Source: Plastoroseomonas hellenica (lineage in GTDB: Bacteria > Pseudomonadota > Alphaproteobacteria > Acetobacterales > Acetobacteraceae). Taken from it: 57,122 nucleotides of DNA. Location: positions 1-57,122 of the forward strand of contig NZ_JAAGBB010000040.1 in assembly GCF_018129085.1 (NCBI RefSeq), in the 5' to 3' direction. Under the pieces are notes generated by a model. The model saw only the letters and a program-made list of their open reading frames with translations, did no database searches and had not been told where the DNA came from. Position numbers and translations under genes: made by a program. Below are positions 33,053 through 41,589 of this stretch, one piece after another. Numbering within the stretch: position 1 is the first letter of the stretch; each line of letters begins with the position of its first letter.

Positions 33053-34018
33053 TCAATCTGCCCTGAGGCCGGAAGCCTCGACAATCCGGCCGAGCTTCGC
33101 GACCTCCGCGCGCACGAAGGCCGCGACCTGCTCCGGCGAGCCGGAGCGCGGCTCGGCCGCCTGGGCCGCGAGCTGCTGGCGGACATCCGGCGCCTCCAAC
33201 GCCTCGGCGACCGCGGCGTTCAGGCGCTGGATGATGGCCTCCGGCGTGCCGCGCGGCGCGAAGAGCGCGTACCAGGAGCCGGTCTCGAAGCCCGGCAGGC
33301 CACTCTCGCCCATGGTCGGCAGCGCCGGCAAAGCGGGGCTCCGCGCCGGCGTCGCGATGGCAAGCGCGACCAGCCGGCCCGACTGCACCTGCGCCAGCAC
33401 CGAGAGCGGGTTGGCGAACATCATGTCGGTCCGCCCGGCGACCAGGTCGTTCAGCGCGGGGCCAGAGGCCTGGTAGGGGATGTGCTGCAGCTCGATCCCC
33501 GTACGCGCCCGGAATTCCTCGCCGAGGACATGCGGCGTGCTGCCATTGCCGGTGGAGGCGAAGGTCAGCCCGCCCGGCTTCTCCCGCCCGAGTGCGACGA
33601 GTTGCTGCAGCGTCGCGGCGCCGAGCGCCGGGTTGACCACCAGCATGAAGGGCAGGAAGCCGGTCAGCGCGACCGGCGTCAGCTCCTCCATGCTGTAGGG
33701 CAGGTTGCGGTAGAGCGTCTGGTTGGTGGCGATGGCCGATGGCGTCGCGAGCAGCGTATAGCCATCCGGCGCGGCGCGCGCGACGGCGGCCGCGCCGATA
33801 TTGCCGGCCGCGCCGCCGCGGTTCTCGATGACGAAGGGCTGCCCGAGCCCGGCCGCGAGCTTCGCAGTGACCAGCCGCGTCAGGATGTCGACGCCCGAGC
33901 CCGCCGGGAAGTTCACGATCACCCGCACCGGCCGCGCCGGCCAGGCCTGCGCCAGAGATCGCCCTGCTGGCATGGCGCCGGCCAACAGGCCGAGCACGGC
34001 ACGACGTCCGCTCTGCAT
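33053..34018 (-). CDS. Bug/TctC-family periplasmic receptor
   Basis: A 321-residue receptor of the Bug family with a signal peptide (AVLGLLAGAMPAGRSLAQA). Family blocks are WPARPVRVIVNFPAGSGVDI, GQPFVIENRGGAAGNIGAAA and YQASGPALNDLVAGRTDMMF. The last block includes the residues around the solute pocket. It leads an operon with the MmgE/PrpD gene. The membrane parts TctA and TctB are not seen, so import would depend on genes elsewhere, or the protein may act in sensing. Confidence 0.9.
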   Translation of the reverse strand: MQSGRRAVLGLLAGAMPAGRSLAQAWPARPVRVIVNFPAGSGVDILTRLVTAKLAAGLGQPFVIENRGGAAGNIGAAAVARAAPDGYTLLATPSAIATNQTLYRNLPYSMEELTPVALTGFLPFMLVVNPALGAATLQQLVALGREKPGGLTFASTGNGSTPHVLGEEFRARTGIELQHIPYQASGPALNDLVAGRTDMMFANPLSVLAQVQSGRLVALAIATPARSPALPALPTMGESGLPGFETGSWYALFAPRGTPEAIIQRLNAAVAEALEAPDVRQQLAAQAAEPRSGSPEQVAAFVRAEVAKLGRIVEASGLRAD

Positions 34019-34120
34019 ACGCCCGTCTCCTCCTGGACCCGGTCCTTGGCGCCGGGTCTCAGGCAGGGATCGTGGTCCCGCGGGGCAAGGCTGTCCACAT
34101 GCCGGCGCCGCCGGCGGCGC

Positions 34121-34942
34121 TTACTTTCCTTCCATCAGCAGGAAGGCCAGCGCCGTCTCGCAGGGCTGCGCCACCTTCAGGGTCAGCAGCGCGTCCGCCC
34201 GCGTGCGGCCGAGATTGACCGCGGCGACCGGCTTGCCCGCGGCGACCGCGGCCTCGACGAAGCGGAAGCCGGACCGCACCATCAGCGAGGTGCCCACCAC
34301 CAGCACCGCATCGGCCCGGGCGAGATGCGCGAAGGCCGCTTCCACACGGTCGCGCGGCACGGATTCCCCGAAGAACACGACATCGGGCTTGAGCAATCCC
34401 CCGCAGCGCGCGCAGTCGGGCACGGCGAAATCGGCGAAGTCAGCGGCTTCGAGATCCGCGTCGCCGTCCGGCGCGCGGGCCGCGTCGCGCCCGGTCCAGC
34501 CCGGGTTCAGCCGGGTCAGCGCATCCTGCATGGCCTCGCGCGGCAGGACGTGATCGCAGGCCATGCAGCGCACGATGTCGATCCGGCCATGCAGGTCGAT
34601 GACATCAGCGCTGCCGGCCGCCTGATGCAGGCGATCGACGTTCTGGGTGACCAGCATCTCGCTGCGACCCGCGCTCTCGAGCCTGGCGAGCGCGCGATGC
34701 GCCGGATTGGGCCGGGCGGTGCCGATATGCCGCCAGCCCACCAGGCTGCGCGCCCAGTAGCGCTGCCGCGTGGCGGCGCCGGCCATGAAGGCCTGGTAGG
34801 TCACCGGCTGCGTCCGCTTCCACTGCCCATCGCCATCCCGGTAGTCGGGGATGCCGGAATTGGTGCTGCAGCCGGCGCCCGTCAGGACGAAGAGGCGCGC
34901 ATGGCGTTCGATGAAATCCTTGAGGTCGGAATCCGCGGTCAT
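34121..34942 (-). CDS. NAD-dependent protein deacylase (sirtuin)
   Basis: A 273-residue Sir2-family enzyme. The NAD site reads LTGAGCSTNSGIPDYRD (20-36) and TQNVDRLHQAAGS (99-111), the catalytic His is H118 in DLHGR, and the zinc ligands are C126, C129, C177 and C180. It removes acyl groups from lysines and produces nicotinamide and O-acyl-ADP-ribose. Residues 28-29 (NS) and the spacing resemble the class of bacterial sirtuins related to SIRT4. The ATG at 34942 is chosen because the motif lies 20 residues in, as is usual; the open frame upstream crosses an hflX relic. Confidence 0.93.
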   Translation of the reverse strand: MTADSDLKDFIERHARLFVLTGAGCSTNSGIPDYRDGDGQWKRTQPVTYQAFMAGAATRQRYWARSLVGWRHIGTARPNPAHRALARLESAGRSEMLVTQNVDRLHQAAGSADVIDLHGRIDIVRCMACDHVLPREAMQDALTRLNPGWTGRDAARAPDGDADLEAADFADFAVPDCARCGGLLKPDVVFFGESVPRDRVEAAFAHLARADAVLVVGTSLMVRSGFRFVEAAVAAGKPVAAVNLGRTRADALLTLKVAQPCETALAFLLMEGK

Positions 34943-34962
34943 CCCTGGCATTCTAGGCCCAG

Positions 34963-35019
34963 GCATCCGGGCGCGATCCTGCTCTCCGCCCAGGCGCCCG
35001 AGGATGTGAGCGCGCTGCG
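34963..35019 (+). pseudogene. Fragment of a second hflX copy
   Basis: These 57 bases match bases 23788-23844 of hflX with four mismatches, in the same orientation. They encode the conserved stretch RPDAILLSAHAPGDVSAL with small changes. No other part of hflX is found around it, so it is a relic of duplication or recombination, squeezed between the sirtuin start and the GST stop. Confidence 0.75.
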
Positions 35020-35059
35020 GGAGCGTAATGCCCTTGCCGGGCATGGAGAGACGCAGGCG

Positions 35060-35731
35060 CTACGATGCCCGCGCCAGGGTCGCCGCCAGACCGCCGTAGG
35101 CCTCGAGATAAGCCTCCGCGGATGTCGCAATGGCCTGGACGGCGTCGCGCGCCGCGACTTCTTCCACCCAGTTGCGGAGGCCGTGGCATTCGGGCGGCCA
35201 GCGGAACCCGCAGAACCGTTCCAGCACGGCGAGCTGCTCGAACCACGGAAAGAAGGCCAGGTCGGTCAGGCTCAGCTCCGCGCCGAACCAGTACCTGCCA
35301 TCCCGCTTCCCCTGGCCGAACACGCGGTGCTGGATGAAGCGGAGCTCGTCCTCCAGGCGCAGCGCGCACTGCATCCGGAAGCCCGGATTCGCGCTGTGCA
35401 GCATCGCCCTGGTCGCGGCGTAGAGGCTGGTGTCGGCGACATTGATCCAGGCGCGGGCCTTGGCCCGCGCGGCCGGTGCCTGGGGAAGCAGGGGGCGCTC
35501 GGGAAAGACCTCCTCCAGGTATTCGGCGATGGCGGCCGCACCCCAGACGCAGTGCCCCCGGTGGCGCAGCAGCGGAACCTCGCCGCGGGGCGCGATGTCG
35601 AGGAACCACGCCGGCTTGTTCCGCAGGTCGATGTCGACCTCCGTCGCGGAGAGCCCCTTCTCGGCGATGACGAGCCGCGCGCGGTGCGCGAAGGGGCAGA
35701 GCGGCGCGGTGAAGAGCTCGATCGGCGGCAT
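35060..35731 (-). CDS. Glutathione S-transferase family protein
   Basis: A 223-residue GST. The thioredoxin-like N-domain starts IELFTAPLCPFAHRARLV with a probable catalytic Cys at C12 (LCPFAHR), as in Omega/stringent-starvation-type GSTs. APRGEVPLLRHRGHCVWGAA supplies the cis-proline glutathione-binding turn (EVPLL). The C-domain is all helical with ELSLTDLAFFPWFEQL. It may reduce or conjugate small electrophiles; the substrate is unknown. The ATG at 35731 starts the GST fold. Confidence 0.88.
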   Translation of the reverse strand: MPPIELFTAPLCPFAHRARLVIAEKGLSATEVDIDLRNKPAWFLDIAPRGEVPLLRHRGHCVWGAAAIAEYLEEVFPERPLLPQAPAARAKARAWINVADTSLYAATRAMLHSANPGFRMQCALRLEDELRFIQHRVFGQGKRDGRYWFGAELSLTDLAFFPWFEQLAVLERFCGFRWPPECHGLRNWVEEVAARDAVQAIATSAEAYLEAYGGLAATLARAS

Positions 35732-35960
35732 GGCTGCTCCAGGGACGGAAGGAGGCGATGGCCGATGCTGCGCATCGCCGGCCTGAAACGTCCTTGGGCG
35801 CGCTCTGAAAGGGGCTGAATTCTGCGGGGATGGCGGCCCGATCCGCGCCATCGCAATGGGCGCCACGCCTGATGATGACCCGGCCTCGATCGGCCCGTGG
35901 ATGCGGATCTAGGCGAACCAGCCGCGACCCAGGGCGGTCAGCCTATCGACAGCCGAGCGG

Positions 35961-36365
35961 TCATTGATTCTGCGCAAAGCGCGCAGCGCCTGGGACCGGT
36001 GCGAGCCATTTCGCCGCATGATCGGTATAGACTTCGGTCTGAGGCTGTAACCCCTCCTTGTCATCGAGCGTGCCGGCCTTCACCACGACCTTTCCAGCCG
36101 CCGCCGCGACCGTCGCCAGGATAGGGGACCCGCAGCGCCCGCAGAAATGGCGATGGACTGGTTGCCCGCTATCGCCCTTGTCCACATAGACCATGGTCTC
36201 GCCCGACTGCTCATAGTCAGCGTCCCTGATGAGGAGGTTGAAGGAGAACAAGCTTCCGCTTTGCTTCTGGCAGTGCGTGCAATGACATATTCCGATGAGC
36301 CGCGGTTCACCCTTCAGCACGTAGCGCACTGCCCCGCATAGGCAGCCGCCTTTCCGATCCGGCAT
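35961..36365 (-). CDS. GFA/CENP-V family zinc protein
   Basis: A 134-residue protein of the glutathione-dependent formaldehyde-activating (GFA) fold. The zinc cysteines are in place: C8 and C10 (GGCLCGAVRY), C27, C29 and C32 (CHCTHCQKQSG), and C75 and C78 (FCGRCGSP). The family includes enzymes that attach glutathione to formaldehyde, but many members have unknown roles. The gene stands alone upstream of the GST gene on the same strand. The 229-base gap on that side (35732-35960) shows nothing clear. Confidence 0.9.
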   Translation of the reverse strand: MPDRKGGCLCGAVRYVLKGEPRLIGICHCTHCQKQSGSLFSFNLLIRDADYEQSGETMVYVDKGDSGQPVHRHFCGRCGSPILATVAAAAGKVVVKAGTLDDKEGLQPQTEVYTDHAAKWLAPVPGAARFAQNQ

Positions 36366-36391
36366 GATGTCTTCTCCCGCTCTCGATCCGG

Positions 36392-36691
36392 TCAGCCTAT
36401 CACCGCCCGCAGCAGCGCCGCGGCACCGACGCCGACCAGCACCGTCGGCAGCAGCGGCAGGCGGGTCGCCGCCAGCAAGGTCACCGCGAGCGCCAGCAGC
36501 CCGGCGGGCTCGCCCGTGACGAAGAAGGGCGCGATGACCGAGATCAGCACGCAGCCCGGCGTCGCTTCCAGCATCGCCCTGGCGCGCGGGCTGAGGCTGC
36601 GGTTGCGCAACGCGACATAACCGCCGATCCGCGTCGCGTAGGTGACCAGCGCCATCAGCAGGATGGTCAGCACCGTCGTCGCGTCGGTCAT
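36392..36691 (-). CDS. azlD: AzlD-family branched-chain amino acid exporter subunit
   Basis: A 99-residue membrane protein with about four hydrophobic segments (LTILLMALVTYATRIGGYVA at the start and LLPTVLVGVGAAALLRAVIG at the end). Size and pattern match AzlD/YgaH, the small partner of AzlC in export of branched-chain amino acids. It overlaps the azlC stop by four bases (ATGA), so the two are translated together. Confidence 0.88.
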   Translation of the reverse strand: MTDATTVLTILLMALVTYATRIGGYVALRNRSLSPRARAMLEATPGCVLISVIAPFFVTGEPAGLLALAVTLLAATRLPLLPTVLVGVGAAALLRAVIG

Positions 36692-37431
36692 GCCCGCGGC
36701 GCCCAGAACCAGGCGGCGATGAGGCCCGCGACCGCGCCGGCCGCGACATACCAGGCGCCCGGCACCAGCAGGTAGGTGAGCGCCGCGACGACGAGGCTGA
36801 CCAGCCAGGGCCGCGCCGCGCGGGCGCCGGTCCAGAGGCCCTTCATGATCGCGAGGAACACCGCCGGCAGCGCCATGTCGACGCCGAAGGCGCGGATGTC
36901 GCCGATCGCGGGGCCGATCGCGGCACCCGCCGTGCAGCTCCCGATCCAGGCGATCCAGACGCCGATCGCGACCGCCGCGTAGTAGGGCAGGCTGAAGCCG
37001 CGGAGGGCGCCGGCGGCGCGGCGCTTCTGCGCATCCGCATAGGCCATCGCCCAGGATTCGTCACACATCCAGAAGAGCGCCGCGAAGGCCTTCCAGCGCG
37101 GCAGATGCGCGAGGAGCGGCGCCAAGGTCGCGCCCATCAGCAAATGCCGGCTGTTGACCAGCGCGGTCATCAGCACGATCAGCGCCACCGGCAGCGGGTT
37201 CGCCCAGAGCCCGACCGCCGCGAATTCCGAGCCGCCCGCGAAATTCAGCCCGGTCATGACAGCGACCGCGCCCGGGCCCAGCCCCTTGTGCGAGGCCTGC
37301 GCACCGAGTGCCAGGCCGAGCGGCAGGACGCCGATCAGCACCGGCAGCACATCCTTCAGGCCGCGCCGGATTTCCGCGCCGCGGTGCGGCCGCTCAGAGA
37401 TGGAGCTGCCCGCTGGCGACTGTCGCGGCAT
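36688..37431 (-). CDS. azlC: AzlC-family branched-chain amino acid exporter
   Basis: A 247-residue AzlC/YgaZ protein. After a short charged start it has the family blocks LPVLIGVLPLGLALGAQAS, LNFAGGSEFAAVGLW and LVNSRHLLMGATLAPLLAHL, with about six to seven membrane segments. It exports branched-chain amino acids with AzlD. The only good ATG is at 37431, which overlaps the end of the PhzF-family gene by 38 bases; transcription could therefore continue from that gene into azlCD. Confidence 0.9.
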   Translation of the reverse strand: MPRQSPAGSSISERPHRGAEIRRGLKDVLPVLIGVLPLGLALGAQASHKGLGPGAVAVMTGLNFAGGSEFAAVGLWANPLPVALIVLMTALVNSRHLLMGATLAPLLAHLPRWKAFAALFWMCDESWAMAYADAQKRRAAGALRGFSLPYYAAVAIGVWIAWIGSCTAGAAIGPAIGDIRAFGVDMALPAVFLAIMKGLWTGARAARPWLVSLVVAALTYLLVPGAWYVAAGAVAGLIAAWFWAPRA

Positions 37432-38278
37432 CGCCCGCGATCATGATGCGGAGCGCCTCGCCATCCCGCCGCCAGGAGGCATGGATCTCCCCGTCGCGGC
37501 CGATCTCGATGCCCTGCTCGGCGATATAGCTGCCCGCGGCGTCCCCGGCATGCCTGTGCCGCGCGAGAAAGGCGCACACCGAGCCATTGCCGGAGCCGCA
37601 GACCGGATCCTCCGCGACGCCTTCGCCCGGCGCGAAGGTGCGGAGCCGGAGCCGCACCGGCGATCCATCCCGCTTCTCCGCAAAGGCCGTGACACCGGGC
37701 GCCCCGATCGCCGCGCATTCCCGCTGGATCAGCCCGAGATCGGGTTCAAGCGCGGTGAGCGCAGCCTGGCTCGCGAGCTCGACCACCAGCCAGGACGCGC
37801 CGGTCGAGACCACCTCGATCGGCGCATCCGCGAGGTCGGCTTCCGCGCAGCCCAGCATGCGCGCGACGGTCGCGCGCGGCAGCCCGGGGTCGCGCGCCTT
37901 CGGCGCCCCCTGGGTCATGCGCAGCAGCCGCCCGGCGGGATGGGCCAGCACCTCGACCGGGATGATGCCGATGCCGCATTCCTGGCGCAGCAGCCCGCGC
38001 CCCCTGCCCAAGTCGCGGGCCAGCACGGCATGGGCGGCGGCGATGGTCGGGTGTCCCGCGAAGGGCAGCTCGCTCCGCGGCGTGAAGATGCGGGCGCGGT
38101 AATCGGCGCCCGGCACGGTCGGGGTGCAGATGAAGACCGTCTCGGAGAGGTTCATCTCCTGCGCGATCTTCTGCATGAGCGCCGTCGGGATATCGTCGGC
38201 ATCGAAGACCACCGCCGCCGGATTGCCGAAGAGCGGGCGGGAGGAGAAGGCATCGACCTGCAGGAAATCCTTGAGCAT
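37394..38278 (-). CDS. PhzF-family isomerase/epimerase-like protein
   Basis: A 294-residue protein of the PhzF fold, two similar halves around an active site. The start FLQVDAFSSRPLFGNPAAVV, the block FTPRSELPFAGHPTIAAAHA, and EDPVCGSGNGSVCAFLARH in the second half are family hallmarks. PhzF isomerises dihydro-hydroxyanthranilate in phenazine making, but most relatives have other, unknown substrates, and no phenazine genes are near. It is divergent from a MocR-type regulator, with a perfect inverted repeat between them, so it is the probable target of that regulator. azlCD follows with overlapping reading frames. Confidence 0.87.
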   Translation of the reverse strand: MLKDFLQVDAFSSRPLFGNPAAVVFDADDIPTALMQKIAQEMNLSETVFICTPTVPGADYRARIFTPRSELPFAGHPTIAAAHAVLARDLGRGRGLLRQECGIGIIPVEVLAHPAGRLLRMTQGAPKARDPGLPRATVARMLGCAEADLADAPIEVVSTGASWLVVELASQAALTALEPDLGLIQRECAAIGAPGVTAFAEKRDGSPVRLRLRTFAPGEGVAEDPVCGSGNGSVCAFLARHRHAGDAAGSYIAEQGIEIGRDGEIHASWRRDGEALRIMIAGDAATVASGQLHL

Positions 38279-38345
38279 CGCTCGGCTCTCCCAGCGGAAA
38301 GGGGCCGGCGCAAGATAGGCCCTGTGACGCTTCGGGCCATGCGCT

Positions 38346-38365
38346 AAAGTGTCACGCGACACTTT
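38346..38365. promoter_or_regulatory. Perfect inverted repeat between PhzF-like and MocR-like genes
   Basis: AAAGTGTC-ACGC-GACACTTT: an 8-base perfect inverted repeat with a 4-base centre, between the two divergent starts (38278 and 38379). It is the likely binding site of the MocR-like regulator. Confidence 0.65.
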
Positions 38366-38378
38366 TCGGAACCCTCCC

Positions 38379-39758
38379 ATGCGCCTTCCCTCCCCCTGGG
38401 CGCCGCGCCTGGCGCCCGAGCCGGGCGCGCCGTCAGAGCGGCTGGTCGCGGCGCTGTCGGCCGACATCATCGACGGGCGCCTCGGCAGCGGCGCGCGGCT
38501 GCCGGCGCATCGCGACCTCGCCTGGCGCCTCGGCATCGGGGTCGGCACCGTCACCAAGGCCTATGCGGTGCTGGAGCGGCGCGGCCTGGTGCGGAGCGTC
38601 CGGGGCAGCGGCACCTTCGTCGCGGTGGCGGAGGCACGGCGCGGGCCGCTGATCGACCTGTCGCAGAACGTGCCGGCGGCGGTGCTACGCGAACGCCTGC
38701 TCTCCCGCACCCTGTCGGCGATCGCGCGGCGCGTCGATTCCGGCCTGTTCAACGCCTATCCGCCGGTCGGCGGCCATGACGAGCACCGGCGCCAGATGGC
38801 GCGCTGGTTCGCGGGGCTGGGCATCGCGGCTGACCCGGCGCGGCTGCTGCTGACCGTCGGCGCGCAGCACGCGATCGCCGTCGCCTTTTCCGCCGCCTGC
38901 GGCCGGGACGGGGCGATCTACACCGAGGCGCAGACCTATGCCGGCGCCATCGCGCTGGCGCGGCATCAGGGCTTGCGGCTGGCCGGGCTGGCGATGGATG
39001 CGGAAGGCCTGCTGCCGGAAGCGCTGGACCGGGCGCTGGCGCGCCATGCCGGCGGCCAGGCCGCGGTCTACCTCATGCCGACGCAGCAGAACCCGACCAC
39101 CAGCACGATGACCCGCGCGCGGCGCGAGGCAATCATCGCCATCTGCCGCGCCCGCGACGCCGTCATCGTGGAGGATGACGTCTATACGCTGGCCGCGGCG
39201 CCGGAGCTGCCCGCGCTGGTCACCCTGGCGCCGGAGCGCACGATCTACGTCAACGGCCTTTCGAAGACGCTGAACCCGGCGCTCCGCATCGGTGCCCTGC
39301 TGCTGCCGGAGGGCCTGCGCGGCCGCGCCGAGGCGGTGCTGCGGGCGACCGCGCTCATGGTCTCCTCCATGAGCTGCGCGGTCATGCAGCAATGGCTGCT
39401 GGACGGCACCGCGGAGACGGTGCGCCGCGCGATCCAGGATGAGGCGCGGCGGCGCAACGCCCTCGCCCGGTCCTTCCTCGGTGCCGCAATCGCGCCGGCG
39501 CGGCAGGATGGCCACCATGTCTGGCTGCCGATGCCGCAGCCGGAGGCGGAGCAGCTCGAGACGGTGGCGCGGGCGCTCGGCGTCGTGGTCACGCCGCCGG
39601 CCTCGACGACCGCCGCCCCGGAGGTGGCGGGGGCGGGCGTCCGGCTCTGCATCGGCGCGCCGTCGATGGCGGAGCTCACCACCGGGCTCGCCACCATCGC
39701 CGGCATCCTGGCGCAACGCAGCGAGGGCGCCAGCTTGCCGGCCGCCGCGATCGGGTAG
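38379..39758 (+). CDS. MocR-type regulator (GntR DNA-binding domain plus aminotransferase domain)
   Basis: A 459-residue protein. Residues about 15-85 are a GntR winged helix (ADIIDGRLGSGARLPAHRDL, then GVGTVTKAYAVLERRGLV). The remainder is a class I aminotransferase-like domain with YLMPTQQNPTTSTMTRARRE and the PLP lysine in YVNGLSKTLNPALRIG. Such proteins use PLP or a PLP-amino acid adduct as a signal. It is divergent from the PhzF-like and AzlCD genes, which suggests control of an amino acid export or metabolism unit. The frame starts earlier at a GTG (38349) that lies within the inverted repeat; the ATG at 38379 fits better. Confidence 0.9.
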   Translation: MRLPSPWAPRLAPEPGAPSERLVAALSADIIDGRLGSGARLPAHRDLAWRLGIGVGTVTKAYAVLERRGLVRSVRGSGTFVAVAEARRGPLIDLSQNVPAAVLRERLLSRTLSAIARRVDSGLFNAYPPVGGHDEHRRQMARWFAGLGIAADPARLLLTVGAQHAIAVAFSAACGRDGAIYTEAQTYAGAIALARHQGLRLAGLAMDAEGLLPEALDRALARHAGGQAAVYLMPTQQNPTTSTMTRARREAIIAICRARDAVIVEDDVYTLAAAPELPALVTLAPERTIYVNGLSKTLNPALRIGALLLPEGLRGRAEAVLRATALMVSSMSCAVMQQWLLDGTAETVRRAIQDEARRRNALARSFLGAAIAPARQDGHHVWLPMPQPEAEQLETVARALGVVVTPPASTTAAPEVAGAGVRLCIGAPSMAELTTGLATIAGILAQRSEGASLPAAAIG

Positions 39759-39810
39759 CACTCTGGGCGAAGAGGCGCGCCGGCAGTCGCGCGCCGCAGG
39801 GAGGATGCGC

Positions 39811-40563
39811 ATGGAGCTCAAGGGTGCGGTCGCGCTGGTGACCGGCGGCAATGGTGGGCTCGGCCAGCGCATCGGACACGCGCTGGCGCGCGAAGGCGCT
39901 GATATCGCGGTGATGTACGCGCAGAGCCGCGACCAGGCGGAAGGCGTCGCGCGGGAGCTGGCCTCGACCTACCAGGTCCAGGCCGAGGCCTTCGCCTGCG
40001 ACATCACCGATGGCGCGGCGGTGGCGGCGCTGGTCGGTGCGGTGACGCGACGCTTCGGCCGGCTCGACATCCTCGTCAACGACGCCGCCTACAACAAGGC
40101 GATCCCTTTCGCCGACCTCGATGGCCTGACGCCCGAGGTCTGGGAGAAGATCATGGCCGTCAACCTCACCGGGCCGATGCTGCTGACCAAGGCGGTGGCG
40201 CCCGTCATGAAGGCGCAGGGGCGCGGGCGCATCGTCAACATCGCCTCCGTCGCGGGGCTCGGGCCGACCGGGTCCTCCATCGCCTATGCGGTGTCGAAGG
40301 CGGGGCTGATCCACCTGACGCGCTGCATGGCGGTCGCGCTGGCGCCGGAGACGCTGGTGAATTGCGTCGCCCCCGGGCTGCTGGAAGGGACGCGCGCGAC
40401 CGCCAACCTGCAGCCCGACCAGGTGGAGCGCTCGGCCTCCGCCTCGCTCCTGAAGAAGCCCGCCGACAAGGACGATTGCGCCGACATGGTCGTCACCATG
40501 TGCCGCACCGAGACCATGACCGGGCAGACCGTCGTTATCGACGCCGGGCGTATCTTCCATTGA
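39811..40563 (+). CDS. Short-chain dehydrogenase/reductase
   Basis: A 250-residue SDR. The NAD(P) motif is VTGGNGGLGQRIG (about 10-22), the catalytic Ser lies in NIASVAGLGPTGSS, and Tyr/Lys in YAVSK. The usual NNAG reads NDAA (in ILVNDAAYNKA), a mild deviation. It resembles FabG-like oxidoreductases of unknown substrate. The ATG at 39811 is used since AGGGAGG lies six bases before it; an ATG six bases earlier would have no spacing. It follows the MocR gene by 52 bases and may share its transcript. Confidence 0.9.
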   Translation: MELKGAVALVTGGNGGLGQRIGHALAREGADIAVMYAQSRDQAEGVARELASTYQVQAEAFACDITDGAAVAALVGAVTRRFGRLDILVNDAAYNKAIPFADLDGLTPEVWEKIMAVNLTGPMLLTKAVAPVMKAQGRGRIVNIASVAGLGPTGSSIAYAVSKAGLIHLTRCMAVALAPETLVNCVAPGLLEGTRATANLQPDQVERSASASLLKKPADKDDCADMVVTMCRTETMTGQTVVIDAGRIFH

Positions 40564-40681
40564 GGCGCGGCGCCCGGCCCGCGGCGGCTCCTGCCGCACC
40601 GGGCGCCGCATGGAGCCGACGATTCTTCCAGCTGAAGCGAATTGCCAACCGTCGCGTTACGCCCGGCAGGAGGAGGCGATC

Positions 40682-40765
40682 ATGCCGCAGCGCGACCCCG
40701 ACCCCGGCACCGGCCAGCGGCGTGTCCGCCGTGATGCCCAAGGGCGTTCAGAAGCACCGCGGTGA
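40682..40765 (+). CDS. 27-residue frame coupled to the exonuclease III gene
   Basis: An ATG preceded by AGGAGGAGG, eight bases or fewer away, the best ribosome binding site in this area, opens a 27-codon frame (MPQRDPDPGTGQRRVRRDAQ, then GRSEAPR). Its TGA overlaps the GTG start of xthA (GTGA). It could be a leader peptide that couples translation of xthA, or a small basic protein. No homologue is recognised. The rest of the gap from 40564 holds nothing else evident. Confidence 0.5.
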   Translation: MPQRDPDPGTGQRRVRRDAQGRSEAPR

Positions 40766-41589
40766 AACTCGCGACCTTCAACGTCAACGGGATCAACGGC
40801 CGCCTGCCGGTCCTGCTGCGCTGGCTCGCGGAGGCTTCGCCCGATGTGGTCTGCCTTCAGGAGCTGAAGGCGCCGCAGGAGAAGTTCCCGCAAGCCGCGC
40901 TGCGCGAGGCGGGCTATGGCGCGATCTGGCACGGCCAGAAGAGCTGGAACGGCGTCGCCATCCTCGCCCGCGGCCAAGTCCCCCTCGAGACGCGGCGCGG
41001 CCTGCCGGGCGATCCCGATGACAGCCACAGCCGATACATCGAAGCCGTCATCGACGGCGTCCTGATCGGCTGCCTCTATCTCCCGAACGGCAATCCGGCG
41101 CCGGGGCCGAAATTCGACCACAAGCTGCGATGGTTCGCGCGCCTGGCCGCCTATGCCGCGGAGCTGCTCGCGCTCGAGGTGCCGGTCGCCCTGGTGGGCG
41201 ACTACAACGTCATGCCGACCGAGCTCGACGTCTACAAGCCCGAGCGATGGCGCGACGATGCGCTGTTCCGGCCGGAGGTCCGTGAGGCCTTCCGCGCACT
41301 CGTCGCACAGGGCTGGACAGACGCGCTGCGCGCCCTGCATCCGGAGGAGCGCATCTACACCTTCTGGGATTATTTCCGGAACGCCTTCGGGCGGAACGCC
41401 GGCCTCAGGATCGACCACCTGCTGCTCAGCCCCGCCCTCGCGGAGCGCCTGGCCGCCGCCGATGTCGACCGCGCCGTGCGCGGCTGGGAGAAGGCGAGCG
41501 ACCACGCGCCGACATGGATCGACCTCGCCGACGTCGCGCCGCGCCGGCGGCCGAGGGCCCGATCCGCGGCGCGGGCCGCTACCAGGTGA
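40762..41589 (+). CDS. xthA: Exodeoxyribonuclease III (AP endonuclease)
   Basis: A 275-residue ExoIII-family nuclease that cuts at abasic sites and removes 3' blocks during base excision repair. Catalytic motifs are complete: ATFNVNGIN near the start, LQELK with E34, VGDYNVMPTELDVY (Asp and Asn of the active site) and EKASDHAPTWIDL near residue 245 (the Asp-His pair). A basic tail (RRRPRARSAARAATR) follows. The start is GTG, overlapping the small frame upstream. Its last 11 bases overlap the 3' end of the autotransporter gene on the other strand. Confidence 0.95.
   Translation: MKLATFNVNGINGRLPVLLRWLAEASPDVVCLQELKAPQEKFPQAALREAGYGAIWHGQKSWNGVAILARGQVPLETRRGLPGDPDDSHSRYIEAVIDGVLIGCLYLPNGNPAPGPKFDHKLRWFARLAAYAAELLALEVPVALVGDYNVMPTELDVYKPERWRDDALFRPEVREAFRALVAQGWTDALRALHPEERIYTFWDYFRNAFGRNAGLRIDHLLLSPALAERLAAADVDRAVRGWEKASDHAPTWIDLADVAPRRRPRARSAARAATR

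Noticed and set aside
37394-37431. The 38-base overlap of the PhzF-like gene and azlC as a sign of a misplaced azlC start
   Set aside because: No later start codon would keep the first membrane segment of AzlC, and overlaps of this size occur in coupled genes.
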